Source of the DNA: Siphonodentalium dalli
Lineage: Eukaryota > Mollusca > Scaphopoda > Gadilida > Siphonodentaliidae
NCBI GenBank assembly: GCA_032622095.1
Contig: CP136062.1
Location: 156,856,875 to 156,920,874, forward strand
DNA: 64,000 nt
Direction of reading: 5' to 3'
The position numbers and the translations under genes were made by a program. Below the pieces are notes generated by a model. That model saw only the letters and a list, made by a program, of their open reading frames with translations. It was not told where the DNA came from and ran no database searches. Positions within the stretch are counted from its first letter, which is position 1. Each line of letters starts with the position of its first letter. This document shows positions 35,052-46,784 of the stretch, in pieces.

Positions 35052-36786
35052 GTGAGACTCATACATGGGGTGACTATATGGTTTTTGTTGTGGTGGAGGA
35101 TTTCATCTTCTAATTCCAATCTGCATCCCACCAAATTCCCAACTATAGAGAAAACGGACGACACGACGCTCGTACTTGTTGGTTCTGAAAATAGTCTATG
35201 TGAATCGTACTTAACACTGGACGAATTTGCTCGGATATCGGGTCTGCGCATAAATCCTGAAAAATATCAAGCAGGCATGGATAGGGATAGGGTCACAAAA
35301 TAAAATACGACAAGCTATTACGGAACTAAACCTGTCTACTGTAAGCATTTAAAAAAATTTAGGGATACATTTCGACACTAATTTAATAATCATGAATATA
35401 AAATACAATGATAGACTCGAAGATATAGAAAAGATCACAAACATTTGGAAACACAGACTCCTGATCCCTTTAGGTAGAATAACAGTTGTCAAATCCCTCA
35501 TCTTACCAAAATCGACCCACTTATTTATAACTCTTCCACGTCCAGATACAGCTTTTTTGAAAGCCCTAAATACCTGTTTATACAATTTCATTTCGAATTC
35601 CAAACGTGATAGAATAAAAAGCAAACAACTATGTGCCGACCATATGCGCGGAGGTTTGAAGATGATTAATGTTGAAAACTTTGAGAGCGCCATGAAAATT
35701 AACTGGATACGACGCTTGATTTGCAAACAATCGAAATGGGCTTCATTGTGCAATACCACCCCTTTCTTAAACGACCCACTATCTCTCACTTACCATGCAA
35801 ATTATATTGTAAAGCAAACAAACAAGTTCGCAAATCCATTCTAGAGAGATGATTTCGGCGCATGGTGTAAACTTATGCGATCAAATAATTCAAATAATAA
35901 TATTATGGCCTCAAATATCTGGAATAATCCGAATATAAAAATCGGAGGTTCGTCGATCAACTTTAAATCTTGGAGAGATGCGGGGATATATTTTATAAAT
36001 GATCTATTCCAACCAGATAGTAAATGCCATACCCCATATACATTATATTCAACTTTCAACATCGTGTCGATTTCATAACAATCAGCAACACAATACGTCG
36101 TATACTGTCATTGGCAAGTTCTCTTAATCAACCCTTAATTCGTGTACCTGCACATGCCCACACAATAATCTTCCTCCGATACTCCGTGACTTAAAAGGCG
36201 GACAATTATTTTACACAATTCTAGCAAGTGGGAACACTATGCCGAATGCATGCCAAAAATGGGAATCCGAAATAGGCGAATAGATAGAAAATTGGGAAGA
36301 TTATTTGAGCATTCCCTTTAAAATCGGTACGAAATTACAGTGGCTACAATTCAGAATCAATACACGAATTATTAGTACCAATACATTTCTGAAGGTGGCT
36401 AACATTCGAGTCGATGGTTTTTGTAATCGCTGTCAAAACATACAAGAAACAAATACTAATATTTGCTGGGATTGTCCCCATGTCCAAACTTTTATAAACG
36501 AAATTTTAACATGGACAAGAAACAACCAATTCCCCGTTGATCTACAAAAAATAATATCATTTTCGGTATAGTTCATGAACACAGAAATTAAAAAAGTTAT
36601 ATTTTCCTGCTGGTTTTGAAACAATATATGTATAGAACAAAATTCACGCCCATGCAGTTGTCTCGCTATTTCCTTTGTGATGTCAAATTTAGATATGAAT
36701 GCGAGAGATACAGCGCAAAATGTAATATGAATCGTGACTTCGATAACCAGTGGCTGACACTTCGATATGCCTTAAAAATTCTGTGA
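35052..36786 (+). pseudogene. Decayed Tx1/L1-like LINE ORF2, C-terminal half
   Basis: Three frames together give a continuous LINE protein end. TDDTTLVLVGSENSL (35157 on) stands for the YADDT catalytic box, followed by LDEFARISGLRINPEK. The next parts are LGIHFDTNL, WKHRLLIPLGRITVVKSLIL (35392-35844 frame) and RGGLKMINVENFESAMKINW. Then come IWNNPNIKIGGSSINFKSWR and the segment GIYFINDLFQPD (35875 on), and finally KLQWLQFRINTRII and CNRCQ...CWDCPHVQ, a CxxC...CxxxH finger typical of this LINE group (36305-36571). The tail continues past a stop to about 36786. The tyrosine and alanine of YADD are replaced and several stops interrupt the text. The 5' half, including the endonuclease, is missing. 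The Tx1/L1 placement is from family knowledge of these motifs. Confidence 0.85.
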
Positions 36787-36865
36787 AATTGTGGATATTG
36801 CTCAATAAACTAGAAACAAAACTGAACTAATGTGGGTATCTAAACGCAGCAACTGTGTTTAGACA
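36785..36865 (+). mobile_element. Short L2/CR1-like LINE scrap
   Basis: GTGGATATTGCTCAATAAACT and the following ACTGAACTAATGTGGGTATC repeat the part of the LINE at 1355-1415 that encodes the WM..NKLKL..DKTE motif. Only about 75 bases remain. Confidence 0.5.
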
Positions 36866-37329
36866 AAGCCATGGATTATACCAAAATTAAACAAAATACA
36901 TACAAATAAAAACACAGAAACCAGAGCGAGAGTGCAAACCATTGTGCAAACACAGATAACACATAATATCAAAATAGACAACAATACTGCTTTGAGAACA
37001 GCCAAGATATAAAACCTGTATAAAATTAGACAGCAAAATTTAATTTAATTTAACAAGGCTCCGCATATAACATTTGAAGTAGCTGGCAAATAAACCTCAT
37101 GAATGATTGATAATATATTTATAATCTGTTGAATATGGGGTCAATTCAACAAGTTGATAATTGGGTAGTTGACTTAGTAGTTGATCCCTCGCCCAACAGC
37201 CAGCCTTCCTCCACATAGCATACATGGTATCCACTTCCCTCCATGTTAACATGTTCTCTCGAAGCATAGCATCGAACATTAAAAACTCAAAGATCAAACG
37301 CTGTTTCCGAGAGTCAAAGATTTGACAGA

Positions 37330-38105
37330 TATTGGAGATTTTTGTTTTTGAACAATATGATCAACTTGCATAGATTGTTTCGGATGATCTGTCTCGACAG
37401 AGGAGACGTAATCCATTACTTGCGCTACTGGTTCTGGAACAGGAATAGTATCACTATTCCTGCACGTGCGTTGCTAGTGATACACTGACGAGTTTAGTTT
37501 GACTCTGTGTTTGAGTGCTGTCGCCAGCACACGTTTTGTAGACCCTATTGTTGAGTACGTAATCTGTGGCCGAGGACAAACTATTTTCTTAGCATCTATA
37601 TATGACATATTCGTCTCAGCAATATATCACTGAATCTTGAATTCATACTCCAAATTGGGACATGGACGATCCATTGAAGCATGTTAACCTTGAGAGTTTG
37701 AACATTTCTTAATACTCGTACAATCCTTATGACCAGGAATGGAAAAGTGTGCGCACCTGGTTTCTTCACTTTTACAATGTTCATGGTCATAGCCTTGACG
37801 GTTAAAACATTGAAATGGGTTTGGAACATATTTGCTTATATCCGTCTTCATATACCGAACCTTCAATGTCGGTGGATGGTCGCAACGACTGAAGGTCAAA
37901 AGATAAATATTCAACGGAACGATTTGACCATCAGCTGTCTTAGTAAATCTACGGACTTCTGGAACTCCCTGTGGTGTTCTCAGCCAATATCTCTGATTCA
38001 AAGGAATCAGATATATCGCGAATTCTCAACACAGCTCTACTACTGTTCAATGACTTGAGAGGTGTGATCAATATTGGTGTTTGTGCAATAGATGTTAATT
38101 GCATA
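37330..38105 (-). pseudogene. LINE ORF1 Gag-like protein with ruined zinc knuckles
   Basis: On the minus strand: KSLNSSRAVLRIRDISD, then EVRRFTKTADGQIVPLNIYL, LTFSRCDHPPTLKVRYMKT, YVPNPFQCFNRQGYDHEHC, CAHFSIPGHKDC and CSNSQGQHASMDRPC (38001-37650 and around). This order is that of the Gag-like nucleic-acid-binding ORF1 of Jockey/I-type LINEs, which coats the RNA. In each of the three CCHC knuckles the second cysteine is lost (CFNR, CAHF, CSNS). At least two frame changes occur. It starts just beyond the repeat C border, so a shared LINE origin of both is possible. Confidence 0.75.
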
Positions 38106-39735
38106 AGAGCGTTTGCTTGAATTTTTCTTGAACATTCGATCAGAAGAGATCCATTTAGTGGCCAGTCCTGATCGGTATCACAAATTTTAATTGTTCGGCT
38201 ATGCTTTGTAGCGTTTTATCAATCACATACTTCACACATCAGCCTATCGGTACCTCGCCATAATGAGACAGGCGTTTACAGTATAGTATTGAAACATTTA
38301 AGCCACGAAGACGAAATTTATGGCAAAACACACACGAAAAACAACACACAACTAGACACCAGAAACAAAATACAGCAGACGGCAGAAATGTAATCTGAAA
38401 AACTGTGAGCGACGTGGCTGATTGATTGGACAGGGTCAACTCAACCACCCGTCTTGAAGAGATGTAGGGCCAAAGAGGACCATGAGCTAAGCCGTTACCA
38501 CAGGTCGATGTCTCACTTGAGACGGCTGCCCTAGTATCCCCATAACTCCTGCTCCACATATCAAGGGATGCACCCCTCGGCAAAAGTGGGCCACTTTAGG
38601 GGATTCTAACCCCTGGCAGTGGGACAGTAAACCTATTCTACCCGGGCCCACACGGGGAAAGATTTCTTTATTATGATCAATTGGCAGCAAGCATTAGAAA
38701 AACAGTGGTATATATGGAGACAAGTAAGTGTTGATCGAGTTCGCATGGTGAATATCGATGCACTCCCAATGGCGATTCCTCAATAAATCACCCGAATAGG
38801 TTAAAGTGAAATGGGTTTTGTATCAGATGCTGAAATGCGTCTACGATTATGTTAACTTGTCGGATTTCGATAGCTGTTCAACTTAATTATAACAAGGCAA
38901 GTTTGAAAGTCACATGTGATATTAAAGACACGTCATGGATAGGTGTCTGAAATATCAGAGCTCATGGAAATATGTATGATATGTCACTGATATGGACAGT
39001 AATGTCACCCCAAGAGCCTCGGGTTGCATTCCGTTCTCGATCGGGCGATACATATCCGCGTTGCTCTCAAGCACCGGCGATAACTGCATACTGTACTTGC
39101 ATATTTGCCCAAACACGTCTGGTGTTGCCATCGCTTCCATCGATCACACCTACGCGACTATAGATATAAAGATCCTTATTTGACATTGCTATGTGGATTA
39201 TGCATGGCGGCATGTTAATCGGCGTCATTACTGTGGCATCGCTGTAAACAATAATTATTCCTCCAATACCCATCTTATAACCAAGAGTACACAAGAAATT
39301 GACAAAGCATAGTGAATTGTTTGATGATAACATAAGAGAGGATCGCATATCAGGTATAAGGTTTTGAGTCCTGTCTTAAGTGTTCAGTCTTTTGGAACCA
39401 AGAGCGTATTGGTGAGAAGATTTAATTGCACGATATTTGAAAGTAGAAATAATTCATCAAATTGCTCTCTTAAGTTTCACAATTAGTGTTTTCCTTTAAA
39501 TTATATATATATAATGTTCGAACTTGTGTCCCTGGTATGCAGTCAGCAACAAAACATGCTAAACAGATGGGTGAGGTACATGTGGTATTGGAATCCGGTG
39601 TATGATTTACAGCTGAAATGCGGGCATATAACTATATGTCAGTACATGTATATAAATAACCTATATATATTGTCGGCTTAGACAACGCGTTCGTATTATG
39701 TATGTTAGCTGAAATGCAGAATATTAACTTATCAG

Positions 39736-40600
39736 TACAAGGTTCCACCCCGTTTTTCACAACAAAGTACCAAATTGTGTACACATGTGGATTGTCTTGT
39801 GACGGTCTTGTATATAATCCACACCAAACTGCTCAGTGCGATAATCATGGGACAAAGTATCTCTGTGCACATGTTTGCTGATGAAAATTAGCTGTACATT
39901 TCTAGTGACAACCCCTATTGCTTTACAACTATAATGGCACAGTGCAATTATTTTGTGAAATCGTGGATGGTGGCCAATAAACTGAAACTAATTAGTGACA
40001 AAACTGAAGAAATGTGAGTGTCTAATCTGGCATACGTAAAGACAGTTAGCATATATGTTATGACTTTTGATGACACTCAAGTTCACACTCCTACAAGCCA
40101 CATATGCAAGGCAATATACACTGAACTTCGGCGACACTGGAAAATGAGAAAATACATTCAAAACGACTCAATTTTTTAAAAACGTTAGTCATCTCTAAGT
40201 ATCAGTCGACCTGACTACTACAATTCTATTTTAATTGGTGTACTATATAATCAGGTATCTCAGCGTCTGCAGAAAACTGTTGCAATGATAGTTCTATGTC
40301 GTAGAAGATCTGACGACAGATGCAATCTGCAAGAATTACATTGGCTACCTGTAGCAGACATAATTCTGTATATACGACGGGGAACTATCCTAGCATATAT
40401 TCAATGGTATGAAACACGCGATCCGTGGAATATATCACTTCATTCTTCCACTGCCCTTCAAGTTTGTGGACATTCAATGTTAGCCATCCTTGCGTACTTG
40501 CCTTGAGGGCTTATTGAAATGCTACTCTAGTGAGTAGTTTAAGAATACCAATGCTGATAAATAACTTTAGGAATAGCCATTAAATAAATAAATAAATATT
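39736..40600 (+). mobile_element. Decayed L2/CR1-like LINE inside copy C
   Basis: Counterpart of 1128-1992. The motifs are the same, including FADE followed by a stop. Here the stretch RSDDRCNLQELHWLPVADII is open (40306-40365), whereas copy A has a stop in place of the glutamate codon. The (TAAA)n tail is at 40581-40599. Confidence 0.75.
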
Positions 40601-41352
40601 ACACAAACATTTCTTGTAAAAAGTTGGCAAGTCTGATTTCAAAAGGTGATCCACACCAAGTGACCAGACATCTTACTAGCATAGCTGCGCTGAATGTGGG
40701 ATCCCACATTTCATCAAAACCAAGAGACAGTGAAAATTATAATGCATTCTGGAGGACTATTGCCTACATGTCTCTGATTGGTGTAGAAACCTACCAAATT
40801 ATAAAAAAATACGTCTCTTGTGAGAGAGTTTCGACAGCCCGTGCACCATGCACGCCCGCATCGCCGAAGTGAATTAAGTCACATTAACGTAGTAGATAAT
40901 TATACAAATTATCGCGGTATATTTGCTAAAACATATGGTATATAATACCAATCTCATAATGGAAAGTATCATTTGTTACGTCTTGATTATCTAACCGAGG
41001 AACGGCAAGAGTTGATGCTTGAAATTAACACATGCTTCCAATAATAATTCATACTGGAATCGCAAAGGGAAATTACTGTTTAAAGTTAAATAGCCCTAAA
41101 TAAAACAAGCAAATAAGATACAACTCGACATTCCGATTTGTTAGCACCAAATTGGGCACCACTATTTAGCAAATTCCCGCCACATTTATAGTTATATCCT
41201 TGATATAAGTACTTTAATGGTGTGGTTTATAGATACATGAGTGACGGATAGACGCCGTTGGTGTCAGGGCGGGAGGGGGGGGGGGGCAGATAATGAAAAC
41301 AACTATATTGTAGAATTCCACTAAACTTGTATGATATATTTATAATGTATAA

Positions 41353-41500
41353 TGTATTCAAACGTTTCAGGCGCGGGTCCAGTGGAATACATTATTTTTC
41401 TTTCGTTCGCTTTCCTTCAAGTTTATGGACATTCAATGTGAGTCATCCGAACTTGCCTTGAGGGCTGATTGAAATGCTACGCGGATGAGTCTTTATTCGT
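41353..41500 (+). mobile_element. Second LINE 3' fragment inside copy C
   Basis: Counterpart of 2745-2895 with a few substitutions. Confidence 0.65.
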
Positions 41501-43689
41501 CTCCATGGTATACTATGAACTTCTGTCGTACATCTCCATCAACCTTGTATAACATGTTCCCAACGCCATGCTATAGGGATTCTAATGGTTTAGTTAACCA
41601 TACATCAGTCGATGTCATGGTTGGGGATCAAGGAAGGAACATGATACAAACTTCTTTGTCATCGATTGCCACCAGACGAATACATAGTGGAATTTAGATT
41701 GTACATGGCATTTAGGGTATGATTTAAAGTTGGCAAAGTGCACCGTCGAAGTGAATGATGGACCCGAAGCTCTTTATAATGTGTTTTCACTGGGGCCCGA
41801 ACCATTCAATTGTATAAAGGTTACACCCCCACTATTTCAGAACCAAATAAGTCCAATATGAACATATGTGGATATTTAAGTCAGACATGAACCTATTTGT
41901 ACGAGAGTGTTCCGGAAATGTATATGTATGCGTCTATATGATATACTGCACTACATGGTGTACTTTAAAGTCACATGGCGGTATGCGCTCCGAAATACAC
42001 CTAATAATATTCGCTATAGATTTTTCCCGGTATCGAAATAGGTCGAGATATACTTCCATTTTACGGCAGTATAGTCCCAGACAGACGAATTGAACTCATA
42101 CAAAATATAACTTTGAAGACGGTGTTTGGGTGCTAAACAAACAACAGCCATGTCACGGCATGGCACATTAAAGATAATTCTGTGTTACGCTATTCCTGAT
42201 ATTGTAGAAATAAAGAGCGTTTGTTTCATTTCTGTGCGAAAAATTGAAAACAGCTGGAAGATGTCTGTAACCATGGCAATTATTTATCAGAGCATATATA
42301 TGATGCCGGAATATAAATAGTTCGTGTATCTGTCAACCTATATTATACCTCCTACTAAATTAGGCAGAAAATATTTGGAAGCTCGAAAGAGCCATGTCCG
42401 TTTAACATACTAAACACATGGTGCGTTCTAAATCAGGAATCGAAGTCGGATAAACCATATGTTAACGACCTTGCCTAAACCTACACACAAGGCTCGTCCT
42501 GATTGGTCAGTATCCTGTATTCCCATGCAGACGCGGACCGTCCTTTTGTAGTACAATTCTAGATATTTTTAATTGTACCACAAACAATGTGGTACAATCA
42601 GTGAAATGCTGCCAACGCCTCGAAATTTCAGAAGTCAAACCATACGGCCATTGGCTAATGTCATGCTAAAGACTGAAGAAAGAGACATATAATGACTAAC
42701 TACTGTATTATACTGATTTTTATTTAAGTTAGAACAAAAATAAGTCTTAAGTGAATTTGTTTGCCACAAAAACAATGGAAAGGGGTTGTCGTTCAATAGT
42801 GACGCTATGTTTCACTATCAGGTCTAAGAGAAGAATTGTTTGGTGGAAAATCTTACCACGCAGAGCTAGAAACTGGGCTATTATATAACAGTTTGAACAT
42901 ATGTCACTACAATTTCGACCAAACCATACAGTCGAATTACAAAAGAAATAAATACACTGCGCATCGACGTGTATAGTATAATTTGACCACATAAACTGAT
43001 TGTACTACCCCGCTTCGCGTCGTCCTACAATCAGTTTCTTTGTGGCCGATGCGCAGTGTATTTATGTCTTAAATAGATAAGAGCAACATTTCTATAAAGT
43101 GTCGCACAATTAACTAAACTTATATAGTCATCTCCGTGATATGATGTATTCGTTTAAAAGTATAGTTTTCATACTCATAAGAGTCGCCGATAGGTAAAGG
43201 AATCGCTATATGGCTAGTTAGGTGTTTCAAAGTGGGCAGATAGGCGCCGTTGGGTATGAGGAGCTAGAAAACAACAGCATTTATTATAGGCATCAACATG
43301 ATACTAATCGTGCGGCTTGAAGATAAAGATTTTCTGAATTGGGGTGGAGTTGATGCATTAAATTGAAAAAGACGGAGTTACCGATATCAAAATGTTTGGT
43401 TAGTTTTTAAAGATCTACAGTCCGATTTAACACCAGATGACCGAATTATTTGAGATAATGACCAGCTTACCGGGACAATGAAAAAGGAAAACTGAATTCA
43501 ATTATCATCTGTTCTATGGCACGAGCGTCGCGACAATTGACAAAGGCATATACCACTACTGGAAGCACATCTCATTAAATTGTTTTCAAAATAGCGTTAA
43601 TTTGTTATTAATTCATTAAAATTCATTAAAATAGGTCATTAATACTTGTTATTCATACATTTAATAACATCATTAAAATGGACTTAACT

Positions 43690-44070
43690 CTTTTCTTTTA
43701 ATGCTAGATTAATGACTGCAATCATTAAAAACCCTGCGACGAACATTGAATTTTTTAAGTGTTCTTGATATCCAATTAAATTATGTATTGAACAACAATT
43801 GAGGACATTAATTTATTTTCTTTAAGGATTAAATTATTTTTGATAGCCTTAATTTACGCATACGCAAAATTGTAAGGGCATTAAGATATGTTTGCATTAA
43901 TTTTTATTTAAGTGTTCTTAATATCCAATTAAATTATGTACCCAACAACAAGTGAGGGCATTAATTTATTTTCTTTAAGGATTAAATTATTTTTGAGAGC
44001 CTTAATTACCGTATAGGTATAATTGTAAGGACATTAAGATATTTTTGCATTAAATTGTTTTGTTTTGGTA
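43690..44070 (+). repeat. A+T-rich tandem duplication, period about 153
   Basis: AAGTGTTCTT(G/A)ATATCCAATT begins at 43757 and 43910. Each copy continues through ATTAATTTATTTTCTTTAAG and GTAAGG(G/A)CATTAAGATAT. The neighbouring 43560-43690 is also rich in ATTAA motifs. It begins right after the end of repeat C. Confidence 0.8.
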
Positions 44071-44499
44071 AAAATAAGCACATTAACACCTATTCATGAT
44101 CAAACTTGCAAAAATTTAATGCGATATAATATATATATATTCCCCACTCATTTCATGCTATTAAATTAAGTGAGCTTTTGTAATTCGTTCACAGACAAGC
44201 TAGTGTTGTATATCACAATTTTATAATTCAATATCAATTTCTTGATAAATATGATTTAGTGCTGCTCGCTTCACAATCATAATGCTAAAACATCAACTTA
44301 AGATATCGGTTCAAATCCGACAATAATAGCGAATTCGGAAAGTATTCCATAACACAAATTCCCACGTTAAATTCAGACTAAAGTAAATAACCGGACCTAC
44401 ATTCTGATACATTCCCCTTTGAAGAAACAACCTTGCAAAATACAGGCGGACATTATATTACGCTACACAATAACAAGCTGATATTTCGATGGTTACCGG

Positions 44500-44807
44500 C
44501 ATGGAATGGGGTGAGGAAGCAAAGTCGCATATGGCACTATTTACAGCGAACTACGCGAAACGAAATAGTCCTCTCTCGTCCCTTTTCTCAATCATAAGAC
44601 AGACTGGATAGTTGTGCTTTTCGCCCCGCCTCTCGAGTTGTCGGTTCCGCCCTGCAGACTAGGATTGAGCAGCCAATCTCCATGTTGGCGGCTAAGTTCA
44701 TTCACTCCCACTCCCCCATAGCGACTATGCAATTACAGAGAGTTCGTCTTTATCAGCATTTATATTAAGATGACTTTACGCGGATTTGACAGACCACTTC
44801 ATCCTAA
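44500..44807 (+). promoter_or_regulatory. Promoter-like region with a short upstream frame
   Basis: Relative to its neighbours this stretch is rich in G+C motifs. These are CCCCGCCTC (about 44632, GC-box-like), CAGCCAATCTC (CCAAT-box-like, about 44670) and CATGTTGGCGGC (YY1-like, about 44682). A 13-codon upstream frame (44770-44811, MTLRGFDRPLHPK) has its TGA overlapping the ATG of the next frame in ATGA. Individually such motifs are weak evidence; together they suggest a gene start. Confidence 0.35.
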
Positions 44808-44990
44808 ATGAAAACTGACTGTGTAAACGCAATTCGTAAAATTCGTAAGATTTATCATCAATCTGTCTGTCGAATGGAAATGGACGAGAACCCGTTTTCC
44901 ACAGAGGATATGTACCTTAAAGTGGGGCCCGAATTATTGGCGGCGTCGTGCGATATTTTTGCTTCGAAATTGCCTCATGTTTGGGGGTAG
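44808..44990 (+). CDS. Possible first exon of an unrecognised gene
   Basis: 60 codons starting at 44808 give MKTDCVNAIRKIRKIYHQSV, then CRMEMDENPFSTEDMYLKVG and PELLAASCDIFASKLPHVWG. The composition looks protein-like (charged, balanced) and it follows a promoter-like region. A weak donor GGG|GTAGCG lies at 44986/44987, so the frame might continue in a later exon. I know no family that fits. If the short upstream frame and this one were once joined, a one-base indel would explain the ATGA overlap. Confidence 0.3.
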   Translation: MKTDCVNAIRKIRKIYHQSVCRMEMDENPFSTEDMYLKVGPELLAASCDIFASKLPHVWG

Positions 44991-45928
44991 CGTACCGTTT
45001 GCCGTGTTTAAAGAGTGAAAAGTAATGGTGACTTGAGGTTTAACCCACTTCGGTTGGTGTCTGAAGGGCCAATCTGACAATTCAGGTCCATAATGTAGAA
45101 ATTGGGTGGACAACGAATGTGGGAGGAGGCATTGGAAATGCACGGTAAAATATTTTGTGTAGTGCAACCTATAAGCCGTTTCTTGACCCTCATGTGCATG
45201 TGCACAAATTAGGGTACATATGACGGCCTAAAATTCCTTAAATCGACATGTAGTTTGCATTCAAATCGAAAAAATAAAGTTGCGATATGCCGGTTATCAT
45301 CATCATAATATGAAAATATAGTATGTGTGGAATGTGTCACGTTAAAATGAGCACCGGAGGATCATGTTCCTATTTTTCAGATGCCATGAAAACGGTAGGC
45401 ATTTTTATGCATGTTTTCTCCGTTACCAACCCGAAAAGGTAGCATATGGTTACGTGCAGTCCATTTAAACATGTGGCAACAGTTTTATATTGTCAGAATC
45501 AATACACAATGGTGGCTATTGTCACATGCATGCAATTTGATAAAATACTCATGATTCTAGCTGTCACTAGCCATATATTTAGGGTCAATGGCTACCCGTA
45601 TATCTTAGGATGACCGTGCAATTAAAAATTCATTCCGAATCGAACACTCTCTATCACTCTATATGGTTTATAAACAGACAAAATTGGCCAATTTCTTATG
45701 TGTGGATATATACGTTTTCGAAAACAAAACATGTGCAAAATATTGATGTGGCGTTTGTGATATGCGACACACATATATTACAGTGGGCGTGGTAACGGAG
45801 AAAACACATTTTGGGTCTTTATGTTCCTAAATATTGCGAATCGTTGATACACACTAAATTTTGAATAATATGTGACACAAACGTGTTCGGTTGAATTTCT
45901 AACTTCGCTGGAAACATATTAACTATTA

Positions 45929-46226
45929 TTTGAAACTACATGCATGCAGTCCCATGTACTTTGAATGTGTATGTGTTTCCAGTAAACCCATATCATTGAT
46001 CTATGCTGGTGCACACAATTATGTGCATCTAAAAATAAGACCTGTATAATCATGGCATTCAATTGTATTTAATTACATTATTTGAAACTACATGCATGCA
46101 GTCCCATGTACTTTGAATGTGTTTCCAGTAAACCCATATCATTGATCTATGCTGGTGCACACAATTCTGTGCATCTAAAAATAAGACCTGCATAATCATG
46201 GCATTCAATTTTATTTAATTACATAA
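45929..46226 (+). repeat. Tandem duplication of about 152 bases
   Basis: TTTGAAACTACATGCATGCA begins at 45929 and again at 46081. The copies are nearly identical. The second lacks six bases (one GTATGT unit after TTTGAAT) and has a handful of substitutions. A recent event. Confidence 0.9.
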
Positions 46227-46236
46227 ATATAAGAAT

Positions 46237-46560
46237 GTGTTAATATATGTCGAACAAGGAATACCTGGCAATTCAAACGCCCGATGTAATATTAGCATGG
46301 GCATGATGGTAACGGAGAACAAACCTATATATAGTTATATACGACATGTATGCAAGTTTATGAATGAGGAATATTTTGCTATACTCAAACCGGTTTTGGA
46401 CAAGCTTCCAAAACAAGACAGTCAATGACTGTGTTGTCGCTCACCAGACTGCAAAGAATGATAAGACTGGGACTCTGGAGATCACAACAGTCAGAACTTT
46501 TCATAATCACTTTAAAAGAAGTAGATCTAAACAGTATATGTGGCAAGAGAGACTTCACGT
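46237..46560 (+). CDS. Unassigned coding-like fragment
   Basis: One frame (46237-46428) reads YVEQGIPGNSNARCNISMGM, then MVTENKPIYSYIRHVCKFMN and EEYFAILKPVLDKLPKQDSQ. A second frame to 46556 reads DCVVAHQTAKNDKTGTLEIT, TVRTFHNHFKRSRSKQYMWQ and ERLH, and ends at a donor-like CAC|GTATGT. The composition is protein-like, with no low-complexity bias. It may be exons of an unrecognised gene or part of a transposon protein; no family could be named. Confidence 0.3.
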
Positions 46561-46784
46561 ATGTATATTGGTGAAAATCAACCTTGAAATTACCAACTGT
46601 ACACTACTGATCACCCCCTCCTCCAGCTCAAAAAGTCCCCTCCCGACTGGGCTTCAGACTCCCAAGTCTTAGGTTGGAATTTCACAACCGACAATTTGAA
46701 ATTAGCTAGTAGCCTTCAATTAATTCCTGCCTATATAAATCAATATAATAAATGTCATCGTTACTAGTGTCATCACATTGAGTC

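Larger units (their letters stand above)
38240..43552. repeat. Long interspersed repeat, copy C (most complete)
   Basis: Positions 38609-43552 equal copy A. The preceding 38240-38608 equals copy B at 30620-31005 and is beyond the left window edge for A. The unit is therefore at least 5.3 kb. It ends after the shared ACAATTGACAAAGGC at about 43547. It contains the same LINE fragments, G run and hairpins as copy A. No transposase, long terminal repeat or terminal inverted repeat was recognised. The minus-strand 114-codon frame at 38239-38583 (MPRGASLDMWSRSYGDTRAA at its start) is shared in part with copy B. Confidence 0.9.
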
